Source of the DNA: Ponticaulis koreensis DSM 19734
GTDB taxonomy: Bacteria > Pseudomonadota > Alphaproteobacteria > Caulobacterales > Hyphomonadaceae
Length of the DNA stretch: 64,000 nt
Assembly (NCBI RefSeq): GCF_000420665.1
Contig: NZ_ATVJ01000001.1
Location: forward strand, 930,001 to 994,000
Reading direction: 5' to 3'
The translations under genes were made by a program, and so were the position numbers. The notes under the pieces are model-generated. The model searched no databases and was not told the DNA's origin. It saw only the letters and a program-made list of their open reading frames with translations. The number at the start of each line of letters is the position of its first letter. The first letter of the stretch is position 1. This document shows, piece after piece, positions 10,005 through 19,799 of the stretch.

Positions 10005-10661
10005 CTATTCCAGTTTGAGTGCAAGTGACATTGCAAATGGTGAGATGGCAAGTGCGGCAAGGCTGTTTGCGGCAAGAAGGCTCAGGCCGGCACCGAAGGT
10101 CTCTCCAGTGAGGAGGTGGTTAAGCTCCTCTGCACCGAAGATCACAACCGGGACGAAGAGCGGCAATACAAGAAGCGCAACAAGTGGTCCGCTGCGTCGG
10201 AGGCCGGCTGTCAGGGCTGCGCCAACGCCGCCCCACAGGAAAATCGTGATGCTGCCAAGCAGCACGGGCAGGATGGTGGCCGCGCTGACTGTCTCGGCGC
10301 GCATCATAACGGCGGCAATCGGTGTGAGAAGCGCGATCGGCAGACCGGAAACCAGCCAGTGTGCGGCGACCTTTACGAGGGTGACCAGTTCCATGGAGAG
10401 GCCTGCAAGACGCTGATGGTCCAGAGCCCCCGTCTCAAGGTCAGCCTGAAAAATGCGCTCAAGCGTGGTGAGCGAGGCAAGGCAAAGCGCTACAAAAATC
10501 AGGCCCGGACCAAGCGCAGACAGAAGGCGCGGCTCCGTGCCGACGCCAAGTGGGGCAAGGAAAATCGTTCCAGCAAAGAAGGCGGCAGGAAGGAACAAAC
10601 CTGAGCCGCCCGCCCATGCCAGCACCAGTTCGCGGCGGAAAACGGCGAGTACACCCCTCAT
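10005..10661 (-). CDS. ccmB: Haem exporter permease CcmB
   Basis: Membrane subunit of the CcmAB ABC complex used to release holo-CcmE in system I cytochrome c biogenesis. It is 218 aa with six hydrophobic helices. Characteristic stretches are AVFRRELVLAWAGG at the N-terminus and LERIFQADLETGALDHQRL (about residues 67-85) in the first large loop. The start ATG overlaps the ccmA stop by four bases (10658-10661). ccmC begins ten bases after its stop. Confidence 0.95.
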   Translation of the reverse strand: MRGVLAVFRRELVLAWAGGSGLFLPAAFFAGTIFLAPLGVGTEPRLLSALGPGLIFVALCLASLTTLERIFQADLETGALDHQRLAGLSMELVTLVKVAAHWLVSGLPIALLTPIAAVMMRAETVSAATILPVLLGSITIFLWGGVGAALTAGLRRSGPLVALLVLPLFVPVVIFGAEELNHLLTGETFGAGLSLLAANSLAALAISPFAMSLALKLE

Positions 10662-11293
10662 TTTGCATACTCCCCGAGGTCCAGAACCGTGTCTGGCTGG
10701 AGTTCCAGCGGATCATGCAGCGCGGCGAGGATTGAACCTCCCGAGCCCAGATGCTCACGCATCAGATCGCATAAGAGCGCCTGACCGTGCACATCGAGCG
10801 CAGAAGCGGGTTCATCCAGAAGCCATAGCTTACGCGGAGCGACGAGAGCGCGTGCGAGCGCCACGCGTTTTTTCTGTCCGGCGGACAGAGAATAGGCGGG
10901 AACATTCTGACGAATGGTAAGTCCAACACGCTCAATTGCCGCGCTAATCCTGTCGCGCGGGGCGAAGTGCATGTCGGCCCAATCCTTCAAATGTGAGAGC
11001 GGCGTTTCGCTGGCGCGAAGCCCGTGTTCATGGCCGAGAAAAAATGGACCCTGATCGCGGAACTCTTCAGCGCGGGATACGTTCCCTGTTTCAGGTTCGA
11101 TAAAGCCCGCAATAATTCGCAAAAGCGTTGTCTTACCTGTCCCGTTCGGCCCTTTAAGAGCAGCAAAGCAGCCACTAGATAAGATGAAGTCCAGACCAGA
11201 GAACAGTAAGCTATACCCTCTGACGGCTGTAAGGTTGCTGATTTGCAAGGCAAATTCGGAATTTAACGGGTCTTCAGACAAACTAGCTTCCAA
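10658..11293 (-). CDS. ccmA: Haem exporter ATP-binding protein CcmA
   Basis: ABC ATPase of 211 aa that powers CcmABCD in cytochrome c maturation. Walker A is GPNGTGKTT (about residues 49-57), the ABC signature is YSLSAGQKKRVALARAL (about 134-150), and Walker B with the catalytic Glu is LWLLDEP (about 155-161). It is the first gene of the minus-strand ccmABCD run and is divergent from acnA across about 116 bp. ccmE, ccmF and ccmH are not in the window, so they must be encoded elsewhere. The ccm-acnA adjacency recurs in alphaproteobacteria. Confidence 0.95.
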   Translation of the reverse strand: MEASLSEDPLNSEFALQISNLTAVRGYSLLFSGLDFILSSGCFAALKGPNGTGKTTLLRIIAGFIEPETGNVSRAEEFRDQGPFFLGHEHGLRASETPLSHLKDWADMHFAPRDRISAAIERVGLTIRQNVPAYSLSAGQKKRVALARALVAPRKLWLLDEPASALDVHGQALLCDLMREHLGSGGSILAALHDPLELQPDTVLDLGEYAK

Positions 11294-11409
11294 ACATGGC
11301 GACAGACGAATTGCAGGTGGCGGGCTGTGGCGATAAAAAATCGTTCAACGGACCTCCACACTGACCATGTGTAGCCAGTTTGCATATACGCAGGAAGGAA
11401 GAAAAGCCC

Positions 11410-14094
11410 ATGGCATCTCTCGACAGCTTCAAGTCCAAGAAAACACTTACCGTAGGCGACAAGACTTATACCTATTTCAGTCTCGAAGCAGCTGCGGCGA
11501 ATGGCCTTGGTGATGTAACCAGTCTCCCGGCCTCTCTCAAAGTGCTTCTTGAGAACATGTTGAGGTTCGAGGATGGCACGACAGTCACCGCAGACGATAT
11601 CAAAGCGTTCGCGGCATGGCTGACCGATAAAGGCTCTGCCCAGCATGAAATTGCTTATCGTCCGGCGCGCGTCCTCATGCAGGATTTCACCGGCGTTCCC
11701 GCCGTCGTTGACCTTGCTGCCATGCGTGACGCTGCTAAGGCGCTGGGCGCTGACCCGAAGGCGATTAATCCGCAAGTGCCTGTTGATCTGGTCATCGACC
11801 ACTCGGTCATGGTGGACTATTTCGGCCATGCAGACTCGTTTGAAAAGAACGTGGCGCGCGAGTACGAACGTAACGCTGAGCGTTATGAGTTCCTGAAATG
11901 GGGCCAGACCGCCTTTGAAAACTTCCGCGCTGTGCCGCCGGGCACTGGTATCTGCCACCAGGTAAACCTTGAATATCTGGCCCGCACTGTCTGGACCAAG
12001 GAAGAGGGCGGCGAAATGATCGCCTACCCGGATACCTGTGTTGGTACGGACTCTCACACCACAATGGTGAATGGCCTGTCGGTCCTCGGCTGGGGTGTGG
12101 GCGGTATTGAAGCGGAGGCGGCTATGCTCGGCCAGCCGGTCTCAATGCTGATCCCTGAAGTCATCGGCTTCAAACTCACCGGCAAGCTGGCCGAGGGCGT
12201 TACAGCGACTGACCTCGTTCTGGTTGTCGTCGACCTGCTTCGTGAGAAAGGCGTGGTTGGTAAGTTCGTTGAATTCTACGGCCCGGGTCTTGCCAATCTG
12301 TCTCTTGAAGACGAGGCAACAATTTCAAACATGGCGCCGGAATATGGCGCAACGTGTGGCTTCTTCCCGGTCGATGACGAAACGCTGGATTATCTGAAAA
12401 CAACCGGCCGTTCTGAAGAGCAGATCGAACTCGTCAAAGCCTATGCGAAAGCGCAGGGTATGTGGCGCGCTGATATGGGAGACCCTGTCTATACCGACAC
12501 ACTCGAGCTTGATATTTCTACAGTCCGCCCGAGCATTGCCGGCCCGAAACGCCCGCAAGACCGTATTATTCTGGATGATGCTGCCGACGCCTTTGCAACA
12601 ACGCTGGGCACTGAATTCAACAAGCTCGATGAAGCGACTAAGCGTGCTAAAGTCGATGGTGAAGAGTATTCTATCGGCCATGGCGATGTTGTCATCGCGG
12701 CGATCACATCCTGTACAAATACATCCAACCCGTCTGTCATGATTGCAGCCGGCCTTGTTGCCAAGAAGGCAGTCGAGCGCGGTCTTACAGTGAAACCATG
12801 GGTGAAGACGTCGCTCGCACCAGGCTCTCAGGTCGTAACCGATTATCTGGCGAAAGCTGGTCTTCAGGATGACCTCGACAAGCTTGGTTTCGATCTGGTC
12901 GGTTATGGTTGTACGACCTGTATCGGTAACTCTGGTCCGCTGCCTGAGAAAATCTCCAAAGCGATCAGCGAGGCTGACCTCGTTGCGACGTCAGTTCTCT
13001 CCGGTAACCGGAACTTTGAGGGCCGCGTAAACCCTGACGTTCGCGCCAACTATCTGGCGAGCCCGCCACTGGTTGTCGCTTACGCGCTGGCAGGCTCTAT
13101 GAACATCAATCTCACGCAGGATCCGATCGGATATGATGATGAGAATGAGCCGGTATACCTCTCAGACGTCTGGCCATCGAACGAAGAGATTACGGCTGTT
13201 GTTCGTGAATGCGTGACACCTGAAATGTTCGACACGCGTTACGGCGACGTGTTCAAAGGTGACGAGCACTGGCAAAAAATTGAGGTGAAAGGCGGCGAGA
13301 CATATGGCTGGCCTGAATCCACATACGTGGCGAACCCACCATATTTCGCAGGCATGACGATGGAGCCAGATGCGATCAACGACATCGAGAAAGCCAATAT
13401 TCTCGGCCTGTTCGCTGAATCAATCACGACGGACCACATCTCGCCTGCGGGTAATATCAAAGCCGATAGTCCTGCGGGCCGCTGGCTGGCGGAGAATGGT
13501 GTGCCGGTCTCCGAGTTCAACTCTTACGGCTCACGACGCGGTAATCATGAGGTCATGATGCGCGGTACGTTTGCCAATATCCGCATCAAGAACCAGATGG
13601 TTCCGGGTACTGAGGGCGGCGTGACCAAGCTCTGGCCTCAGGGCGACGTCATGTCGATCTATGATGCGGCGATGAAGTACAAAGATGTCGGAAGAGAGCT
13701 CGTTGTGTTTGCTGGCGAGCAATACGGTACAGGCTCATCGCGTGACTGGGCGGCGAAAGGTACTAACCTTCTTGGTGTGCGCGCTGTTCTCGCAGACAGT
13801 TTCGAGCGTATTCACCGCTCCAACCTGATCGGTATGGGTGTGGTTCCGCTTCAACTGCCGGAAGGCAAAGGCTGGCACGACCTTGGTATGAAGGGCGATG
13901 AGATCGTCACGATCAAGGGCATTGCTGATCTGAAGCCGCGTCAGGATGTTGAAGTCCTGATCGAGTTCCCGAGCGGTGAGCACGATATCGTTCTGGCGAA
14001 GCTGCGCATCGATACGCAAAACGAGCTGGATTACTTCAATAATGGCGGCATCCTGCACTATGTGCTGCGCAATCTGGCGAGTGAAGCAGGCTAA
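11410..14094 (+). CDS. acnA: Aconitate hydratase A
   Basis: [4Fe-4S] aconitase that interconverts citrate and isocitrate in the TCA cycle. It is 894 aa, the usual AcnA/IRP length. Cluster ligands are in TSCTNTSNP (about residue 437) and [10 protein letters not shown] (about 503-506). The substrate-binding arginine segment [11 protein letters not shown] is near residue 775. The start chosen is ATG 11410 ([11 protein letters not shown]) with AGGAAGGA at 11394-11401; an upstream in-frame ATG at 11380 lacks support from the family N-terminus. A clear hairpin terminator follows. Confidence 0.97.
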   Translation: MASLDSFKSKKTLTVGDKTYTYFSLEAAAANGLGDVTSLPASLKVLLENMLRFEDGTTVTADDIKAFAAWLTDKGSAQHEIAYRPARVLMQDFTGVPAVVDLAAMRDAAKALGADPKAINPQVPVDLVIDHSVMVDYFGHADSFEKNVAREYERNAERYEFLKWGQTAFENFRAVPPGTGICHQVNLEYLARTVWTKEEGGEMIAYPDTCVGTDSHTTMVNGLSVLGWGVGGIEAEAAMLGQPVSMLIPEVIGFKLTGKLAEGVTATDLVLVVVDLLREKGVVGKFVEFYGPGLANLSLEDEATISNMAPEYGATCGFFPVDDETLDYLKTTGRSEEQIELVKAYAKAQGMWRADMGDPVYTDTLELDISTVRPSIAGPKRPQDRIILDDAADAFATTLGTEFNKLDEATKRAKVDGEEYSIGHGDVVIAAITSCTNTSNPSVMIAAGLVAKKAVERGLTVKPWVKTSLAPGSQVVTDYLAKAGLQDDLDKLGFDLVGYGCTTCIGNSGPLPEKISKAISEADLVATSVLSGNRNFEGRVNPDVRANYLASPPLVVAYALAGSMNINLTQDPIGYDDENEPVYLSDVWPSNEEITAVVRECVTPEMFDTRYGDVFKGDEHWQKIEVKGGETYGWPESTYVANPPYFAGMTMEPDAINDIEKANILGLFAESITTDHISPAGNIKADSPAGRWLAENGVPVSEFNSYGSRRGNHEVMMRGTFANIRIKNQMVPGTEGGVTKLWPQGDVMSIYDAAMKYKDVGRELVVFAGEQYGTGSSRDWAAKGTNLLGVRAVLADSFERIHRSNLIGMGVVPLQLPEGKGWHDLGMKGDEIVTIKGIADLKPRQDVEVLIEFPSGEHDIVLAKLRIDTQNELDYFNNGGILHYVLRNLASEAG

Positions 14095-14113
14095 AACCTG
14101 CCCAAAGTATGCG

Positions 14114-14149
14114 AAAAAGCCCCGTAGCCATGTGCCGCGGGGCTTTTTT
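14114..14149 (+). terminator. Rho-independent terminator of acnA
   Basis: AAAAAGCCCCG (14114-14124) pairs with CGGGGCTTTTT (14138-14148) around a 13-nt loop. The plus-strand 3' arm ends in a run of six T. It lies 20 bases after the acnA stop. The A-rich 5' arm could also make it work in the other direction. Confidence 0.92.
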
Positions 14150-14226
14150 CATGGGAACTGCTATTTGTACTATTGGTCACAGCCAGTTGATTGGTAAGTG
14201 TGCGTCAGCTTAGCTAATTTGGTCCC

Positions 14227-14952
14227 ATGAGAAAAACTGATTTCAGATCCCTGTTTTTATTGAGCGCTGGTGTGATGTGCCTGAATGGCCTGTCTGCACA
14301 GGCCGACTCTGTGACCTCACGTCCGATACTGGTTGAGCTGTTTTCGAGCCAGAGCTGCGTCGCATGCCCGACAGCAAACGAAATTCTGATCAATCTGACA
14401 GAAGAAGATCAGCATATTTTCCCGATCGTATGGTCCGTACCTTACTGGGAATATATGGGCGTCGAAGAGCCATACGCCGAGCCTGAGTTTCTTGTTCGCC
14501 AGCGCAATTATGCAGAAGCGTTTGACCTTCGCGGTCCGTATACGCCGCAGGTTGTTGTCGATGGCTGCACGCAGAATTCGGGCGTATCCGAATCCAATAT
14601 TGTAGAGCGTATCCATCATGTGGATCACGAGGCCGATCCGGGAACGCGTGTGCATGTGACGGATTCGCTTGTTGAAATTTCAACGCCTCAGCCTGTTGCG
14701 CCGTCAGATATCTGGCTTGTCGGCTATCGTCCGGGCATCACAGTTCTCAGCCCTGATCGCGGCGGTAATTCCGGCACGGATCTTCCGCATATGAATATTG
14801 CAACCGGGCTAGACAAAATCGGCACCTGGGATGGCACGTCCGGCGCGAGCTTCACATTTGAGTGCGAGCACGAAGCCTGCCTGGTTATTCTGCAGGAGCA
14901 GGACTCTTACGAAATTCTCGATTTCGGCACAGTCCCATTGGTGACGGGTTAA
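14227..14952 (+). CDS. DUF1223 thioredoxin-like secreted protein
   Basis: Exported protein of 241 aa. An N-terminal signal peptide (about residues 1-26, ending near LSAQA) precedes the DUF1223 motif LVELFSSQSCVACPTANE, with a CVAC cysteine pair at about residues 43-46 in a thioredoxin-like context. A third and fourth cysteine pair lies near the C-terminus (ECEHEACLV). DUF1223 proteins are common in alphaproteobacteria and are presumed periplasmic thiol proteins, but no reaction is established. It is convergent with the DUF4340 gene, and the two TAA stops overlap in TTAA (14949-14952). Confidence 0.87.
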   Translation: MRKTDFRSLFLLSAGVMCLNGLSAQADSVTSRPILVELFSSQSCVACPTANEILINLTEEDQHIFPIVWSVPYWEYMGVEEPYAEPEFLVRQRNYAEAFDLRGPYTPQVVVDGCTQNSGVSESNIVERIHHVDHEADPGTRVHVTDSLVEISTPQPVAPSDIWLVGYRPGITVLSPDRGGNSGTDLPHMNIATGLDKIGTWDGTSGASFTFECEHEACLVILQEQDSYEILDFGTVPLVTG

Positions 14953-15875
14953 AGTTCCAGCGCGAGATCGAGCGCGGATAGTTCGTCGATTTTGAACTCC
15001 CGTCCCGCATATAGCTGCATGTCGTCGCCAAATCCCTCAAAGCGGAAGCGTGCCCAGACGGCATCATTGTCCTGCAGGAGTTCTATTGCCTGCATGCGGT
15101 CACCGGCATAGTCGAAATAGATAGTGTAATAGGCCCGTGTCAGGCCTTCGCGGCGCACATCTTCAAATTCCAGAAATCGGGAGGTGAAGATCGCGGCATC
15201 GATTGTCTCTTCCGGAATAACCTCGCCCTGATCGGTGACCCAGTTTTCACCATTTCGCAGAATGGCTGCCGTTTGCCCGCCGCCCCGAATGCTTATGGCG
15301 GTCACGTCATCTTGCGGGCGCGGAAGCGTGTTGTTTCCGAGTGAAATCCAGCGCAGCGCGTTGTAAAGCGGGGGCAGGACTTCGTTCAGGCGCCAGGTCT
15401 GATCATCGCCGCGGAGGCGACCGTATTGAGCGGCGTCTTTTCGTCCAAAAATGAATACGTCGTCCTGATCATCGAGTCTGATGGCCGCGCCATACCCGCC
15501 TTCGTCCGGGTCTGTAAGGCCGATGCTGGCATGACGCTCTGCCAGAGCCGTAGAACGGGCTGCGGGCGCCAAAACCTGAAGCGCGCTCAAAAGTTCAGAG
15601 ACACTTTCCTGCCGGGCAGGGAAGTCGGCTTTCTCGCGTAGGGTCCACGCATCGCCCGATCTGACGAGCGTGTACATCGCTTCAGAGGTGGTGATCTCAA
15701 TCTCCTGCGCGCTGGAAATCGCGTCGCTTGAATAAAGCGGGCGGGTATCAACAGAGCTGTTCTGCGGCACTGAGGTCAGGATGCTATGCACCAGAAGGAA
15801 CAGACAAAGCGTCAGGACAAACAACGTTACGATAACGAAACGAGTTTTAGCAGGCATTTTCTCGACGAAAGTCAT
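14949..15875 (-). CDS. DUF4340 protein of a Gld-type ABC module
   Basis: Protein of 308 aa with one N-terminal transmembrane helix (about residues 14-36) and a large extracytoplasmic part. The repeats around EIEITTSEAMYTLVRSGDAW and AAIRLDDQDDVFIFGRK match the DUF4340 pattern. Such proteins regularly follow GldG-like ABC auxiliary proteins. The start is ATG 15875, which overlaps the upstream stop (ATGA); a longer frame would run into that gene. It is third in a run of ATPase, fused permease, DUF4340. Function unknown; it probably acts at the outer face of the ABC complex (inference). Confidence 0.82.
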   Translation of the reverse strand: MTFVEKMPAKTRFVIVTLFVLTLCLFLLVHSILTSVPQNSSVDTRPLYSSDAISSAQEIEITTSEAMYTLVRSGDAWTLREKADFPARQESVSELLSALQVLAPAARSTALAERHASIGLTDPDEGGYGAAIRLDDQDDVFIFGRKDAAQYGRLRGDDQTWRLNEVLPPLYNALRWISLGNNTLPRPQDDVTAISIRGGGQTAAILRNGENWVTDQGEVIPEETIDAAIFTSRFLEFEDVRREGLTRAYYTIYFDYAGDRMQAIELLQDNDAVWARFRFEGFGDDMQLYAGREFKIDELSALDLALEL

Positions 15876-18406
15876 CGAGCAAACCTCCTGACCCAAAGCC
15901 TGATGGTCGCGCTGAGCAGGAATGCGAGCAGTGCCGGAAACCAGATTGTCCACCAGCGAAGCCATGCTTCCAGACCGTCGATCTTTTGTCTGAACTGACG
16001 CTGAAGATCGCGTAAGGCTTCGCGGGCTTGAAGGTATTCCGTTTGTAGACGGACGTTATCTGCTTCGCTTGAGGCTTCAATCTCTGCTTCGAGTCCAAAT
16101 AGCCGGTCTTCGATTGCGGTCTGTTCAGCGAGATATAACGTTTCGGCTTCGTTACGAAGCTCTGTAACCCGTGTCATTGGGCGAATTGCAGGTGGGCGAG
16201 CGCGGAGCCGGGCAAGTTCAGGATTTCCCGCGAACTGGTCAATCGCCGTCATCAGGAAGGCACGGTTGTCCGCAATCGTCGTGCCGTCCTGAGGATTTAT
16301 ATAGAACGCATCGAACAGAATATCCGTATCCGGAATAAACAGGATATTGGCCTGCTGTCCCTGACTTATAAAACCGGTGTTTGAGTTCACTTCGCTTGCA
16401 GCGAGGCGCGCCAGTACAGGGTCATCCGGCAGGTCCGGCTGCGGAGCGGCCGTAAAGAATGATGGGAATGAGCCACTCAGCCGCGCGGCAAGCGTGATGG
16501 CCCCTTCATGCGGTTGCATCACATTTCGGGCCGTCGTTGGCGTAAGAGACACATTGCTCCGTGCGTCTGCGGATATGAGAGCAGGTGTATCGCTGGTGGA
16601 CACGAGCGGTGTCAGGCTGACCGCATCACTATCGTCAAATACCAGATATCCCGCGGCCCCGAAGTTTATCGGTTGCCTGAGATTGGCGGTCAGAAAATCT
16701 TCCCGATCAAACAGAGCCGGTCCGGGCGCAGGGAATATTGGCTGGCTGACTGTACGGTTTCCGGAGGCTGATTGCACCGTCACAGGCAGGCCGAGGCTTT
16801 CGTCGGCGACGATATCGCTCGTCAGCGTAAGCCCCCAGCCTGTCATCCAGCCCCGCAAGGGCTCTGCGATCTGGCGGGTTTGATGCATCACCGGCTCAGG
16901 GTCTGCCAGCACAATCAGATTGCCACCAGAGAGGAGATACTGATCGAGAAGATAAAGCGTATAAGTGCTGAGATGCTCCGGCTGGGCTATGATAATCGCT
17001 TCAAGACCGTCTGGCAGAGAGTACATATCACCCGTCAGCCAGCTCACCTGATACTGATCTTCTATCGCGCGCTGGATCGCCGATCTCTGAGTGCCGGTGA
17101 TCACGTCGTCGAGCGCTGGAATGTCTGACAATATTCCGAGACGGGATCGCGTCACACTATCCAGTTGAGAAATCATTCGCGCGACTTCAAACTCCAGGCG
17201 ATGATCCTGCTCGGGTGCAAGGAATGGAATAGCTTTCTGATCATCAACCAGATTTCTACCACTCAGGCCGAAATAGAGCGGGTCGATCCCCTCGGTTGGA
17301 ACAGCGGAGATGCCTTGCGTAATCGCGAGATCTTCACCGGAAGAGAAGGGGGCGGGATTGACCATCCGAATACGGATATTGCCATTCGAAGCGACGGCAA
17401 AGGCGTTCAGGAGCGCTTCTACCCTGTCTGCGTGCGCGCGGATGTTCGGGTATTCTGCTCCAATGTCTTCACTGTAGAACAGTGTGAGATCAATCGGTTC
17501 TTCTACGGATGCCGCAAGCGCTCGTGCGCCGGGAGAGAGCGTATTGAGTTGGTATCCTGTGACATCAATCCGCACTTGCCCGATGGTGAGATCGAGCGTT
17601 GCCCGCAGTGCAGGAAAGCCCAGAAATAGAACGGCAAGTGTTGCGCCTGTCCAGCTTCGCCAGACTGGATGCCCAGGTCTCCGGCGCGCATCGAGAAGCG
17701 TGACGCCCGCAATGCAGAACAGGGCCATCAGGCTGAGATAAATCAGTGGATCAGAAAGCCTTAAAACGCCGCGCTGAGCATTTGTCAGCAGCGAGAATAG
17801 CCCGAAACTATCAAGCCAGCCCGTTAAAAGGCGCGCGGGCAGGTTTCCGGCAATATCGGTGACAATGTTCAGTCCTGCGACCAGCAGAATGAGATTGACG
17901 GTTACACCAAGCACAAGCGCAACGACTTGCTGGCGTGTCACGGCAGAGAAGGTCATTGAAATTATCAGAAAAAGCGCGCTGATCAGTATCAGATGCAGAT
18001 AATTGAGCGCGATCAGCCCATGGTCCGGCGCACCTAGATAGCTGACCACAATCCAGTAGGGGAGCGTTGCAGCCAGAGCGGCGATCAGCACTGTGAGGCC
18101 TGCAAGCGCTTTAGCCAGATGAATCTTTATGAGCGGGACGGGTGCGGTGAAATAGATATCCGACGAGCGGCTTTTAAGGTCTTCACTCCAGAGCCGCATG
18201 CCGATGGCTGGCGCAAGGATCGCCAGAAACCAGGGCTGGAACTGGAAGAGCGGATCAAGATCGACCCGTGCCGTATCAAAGAGGCGGGCAATATTCCACG
18301 TGGCGAGACCGGAGAGTAACAGATACACGCCAATGAATACGTAAGCGAGCGGGCTTGCGAAGAACGCACGAAGTTCACGTTTGCAGACAGACTTGAAAGG
18401 GCTCAC
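15872..18406 (-). CDS. ABC-2 permease fused to GldG-like auxiliary domain
   Basis: An 844-aa fusion. Residues 1-245 form an ABC-2 permease with about six helices (start MSPFKSVCKRELRAFFASPLAYVFIGVY). After another helix near 255-275 comes a large ABC_transp_aux/GldG-type region, about 280-790. A coiled-coil-like stretch at about 770-815 (LYLAEQTAIEDRLFGLEAEIE...LQRQFRQKIDG) precedes a final helix near the C-terminus. In Bacteroidetes the equivalent GldF and GldG are separate and belong to a gliding-motility ABC complex; proteobacterial versions have no settled role. The GTG start overlaps the ATPase stop (18403-18406). Confidence 0.85.
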   Translation of the reverse strand: MSPFKSVCKRELRAFFASPLAYVFIGVYLLLSGLATWNIARLFDTARVDLDPLFQFQPWFLAILAPAIGMRLWSEDLKSRSSDIYFTAPVPLIKIHLAKALAGLTVLIAALAATLPYWIVVSYLGAPDHGLIALNYLHLILISALFLIISMTFSAVTRQQVVALVLGVTVNLILLVAGLNIVTDIAGNLPARLLTGWLDSFGLFSLLTNAQRGVLRLSDPLIYLSLMALFCIAGVTLLDARRRPGHPVWRSWTGATLAVLFLGFPALRATLDLTIGQVRIDVTGYQLNTLSPGARALAASVEEPIDLTLFYSEDIGAEYPNIRAHADRVEALLNAFAVASNGNIRIRMVNPAPFSSGEDLAITQGISAVPTEGIDPLYFGLSGRNLVDDQKAIPFLAPEQDHRLEFEVARMISQLDSVTRSRLGILSDIPALDDVITGTQRSAIQRAIEDQYQVSWLTGDMYSLPDGLEAIIIAQPEHLSTYTLYLLDQYLLSGGNLIVLADPEPVMHQTRQIAEPLRGWMTGWGLTLTSDIVADESLGLPVTVQSASGNRTVSQPIFPAPGPALFDREDFLTANLRQPINFGAAGYLVFDDSDAVSLTPLVSTSDTPALISADARSNVSLTPTTARNVMQPHEGAITLAARLSGSFPSFFTAAPQPDLPDDPVLARLAASEVNSNTGFISQGQQANILFIPDTDILFDAFYINPQDGTTIADNRAFLMTAIDQFAGNPELARLRARPPAIRPMTRVTELRNEAETLYLAEQTAIEDRLFGLEAEIEASSEADNVRLQTEYLQAREALRDLQRQFRQKIDGLEAWLRWWTIWFPALLAFLLSATIRLWVRRFAR

Positions 18407-19158
18407 GATTGTGCCTCCGCGTCCTGAAGAAGGTCTGCGAAGGCTGTTTTCAGCGTGCCGTCGCGTGCGCGTGCCGCAAGCGCAATAGTGCGGTCATCAA
18501 ATACCTTCTTACCGGCACTCAGGACGATTATCCGGTCACAGATCGCGCCAACGTCTTCTAGGCTATGGGTGGAGATCAGAAGGGTTTGCTCGTCTCTGTG
18601 ACTTGCAAGGCTTTCAAGCACGTTGTCTTTCTGGAACGGATCGAGCCCGTCAGTCGGCTCGTCGAGAAACAGGATTTTCGGGTTGCCGAGAAAGGCACCA
18701 GCGAGCGCGGTTCTGCGCTTATAGCCTTTAGACAAGGTTTCAATCGTCTTGGTACGGACATTTTCAAGATTGAAGCGCTTTATCGCGCTTGAGACATCGC
18801 CCTCGGTGATACCAATGCGGAGCCCGGCGAGGGTTTTGAGATGTGCTTCAACCGTCAGGTCTTCAAACAGAGGCGCGCCTTCAGGCAGAAAGCCGAAACA
18901 GGCCTGCGCGGCGCGAAGGTCTGATGAAAGATCATGGCCGAGAATACTGACATGCCCCTCATCGGGTAGTAGCCTTCCTGTGAGAAGTGACAGCGTTGTG
19001 GATTTGCCAGCACCATTGAGACCAAGCAGGCCAACAATTTCGCCCTTATGTAATTCGAAGCTGACGCCATCCAGCGCGGTATGAGCGCGATACCGTTTGG
19101 TTAGTTTCGATGCCGTTACAATCGTGTCCACACTGCCACTCCCGTCCACGGGGAACAT
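18403..19158 (-). CDS. ABC transporter ATP-binding protein (GldA-like)
   Basis: ABC ATPase of 251 aa. Walker A is GLNGAGKST, the signature is LSKGYKRRTALAGAFLG, Walker B is ILFLDEPTDGLDP, and the H-loop is STHSLEDV. The start is placed at ATG 19158 (MFPVDGSGSVDT); the frame stays open for another 65 codons upstream, but that part is low-complexity and contains an inverted repeat. It overlaps the fused permease gene by four bases (GTGA). It forms a three-gene Gld-type ABC module and is divergent from DUF2794 over 296 bp. Confidence 0.88.
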   Translation of the reverse strand: MFPVDGSGSVDTIVTASKLTKRYRAHTALDGVSFELHKGEIVGLLGLNGAGKSTTLSLLTGRLLPDEGHVSILGHDLSSDLRAAQACFGFLPEGAPLFEDLTVEAHLKTLAGLRIGITEGDVSSAIKRFNLENVRTKTIETLSKGYKRRTALAGAFLGNPKILFLDEPTDGLDPFQKDNVLESLASHRDEQTLLISTHSLEDVGAICDRIIVLSAGKKVFDDRTIALAARARDGTLKTAFADLLQDAEAQS

Positions 19159-19178
19159 GCCACAGATTTGGTTACCAA

Positions 19179-19207
19179 AAAACGCGTTACCAGAGGCAAC
19201 GCGTTTT
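19179..19207. promoter_or_regulatory. 10-bp inverted repeat upstream of the Gld-type ABC module
   Basis: AAAACGCGTT (19179-19188) and AACGCGTTTT (19198-19207) are perfect inverted repeats separated by 9 nt. They lie 20 bases upstream of the chosen ATPase start, in the 296-bp divergent gap (19159-19454). It could be an operator or a short terminator-like hairpin. The rest of the gap holds nothing I can assign beyond presumed promoters for both genes. Confidence 0.4.
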
Positions 19208-19454
19208 GATTGGGGAGTTTCATCATGTGTCCCGTTTGAACGGGTGTCGGGTACCGGCATTAGCGAACGCCCAGGGGGCTGGGGGGCTGATGGGTCTGGA
19301 GCGAACACCTGCCAGCGCCCGACCCTTTCAATATTGGGTATCGTGATAGGCAAAGAAGGGGGTGATTTGCGGCAAGTTTGTGTTTTTGATTAAATCTTCT
19401 TCACAAACAGACCCTCACTCTGGTCTAGTGAGTGTGGAAGCGCATGGTATCTGA

Positions 19455-19793
19455 ATGAACGTTCAAACTCGTACGAATAACGCGAAAACTCACGAGCCGG
19501 TTTTCTTTCATCGGCTCGAACTTGATCAGATAATGGGCGTGTATGGCCGTATGGTTGCCGCCGGCGAGTGGCGGGACTACGCGCTCAACATGCATAAAGA
19601 CCGCGCCGTCTTTTCCATATTCAAGCGCGCCGCTGAAATGCCGATATATCGTGTCGAAAAACAGCCCGCACTGGCAAGGCGCCAGGGTGCATTTTCTATT
19701 GTTTCCGCGGAAGGCGTAATTTTGAAACGCGGACATGAGTTGAAGAGCGTTTTGGCCTTTTTCGACCGCAAACGCTTCAACGTGATCGGCTGA
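19455..19793 (+). CDS. DUF2794 domain protein
   Basis: A 112-aa conserved alphaproteobacterial protein. The core FFHRLELDQIMGVYGRMVAAGEWRDYAL and the later YRVEKQPALARRQGAFSIVSAEGVILKRGHEL are hallmark DUF2794 stretches. It is soluble, with no signal peptide or membrane segment. No biochemical role is established for the family. The start ATG has GTGGAAG at 19434-19440 upstream. It is transcribed away from the Gld-type ABC module and converges on flgL, whose stop is seven bases away. Confidence 0.9.
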   Translation: MNVQTRTNNAKTHEPVFFHRLELDQIMGVYGRMVAAGEWRDYALNMHKDRAVFSIFKRAAEMPIYRVEKQPALARRQGAFSIVSAEGVILKRGHELKSVLAFFDRKRFNVIG

Positions 19794-19799
19794 CCCGAA

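Noticed and set aside
19159-19353. 65-residue N-terminal extension of the Gld-type ATPase
   Set aside because: Low-complexity, Pro-rich and containing an inverted repeat; ABC ATPases of this type start near the first strand.
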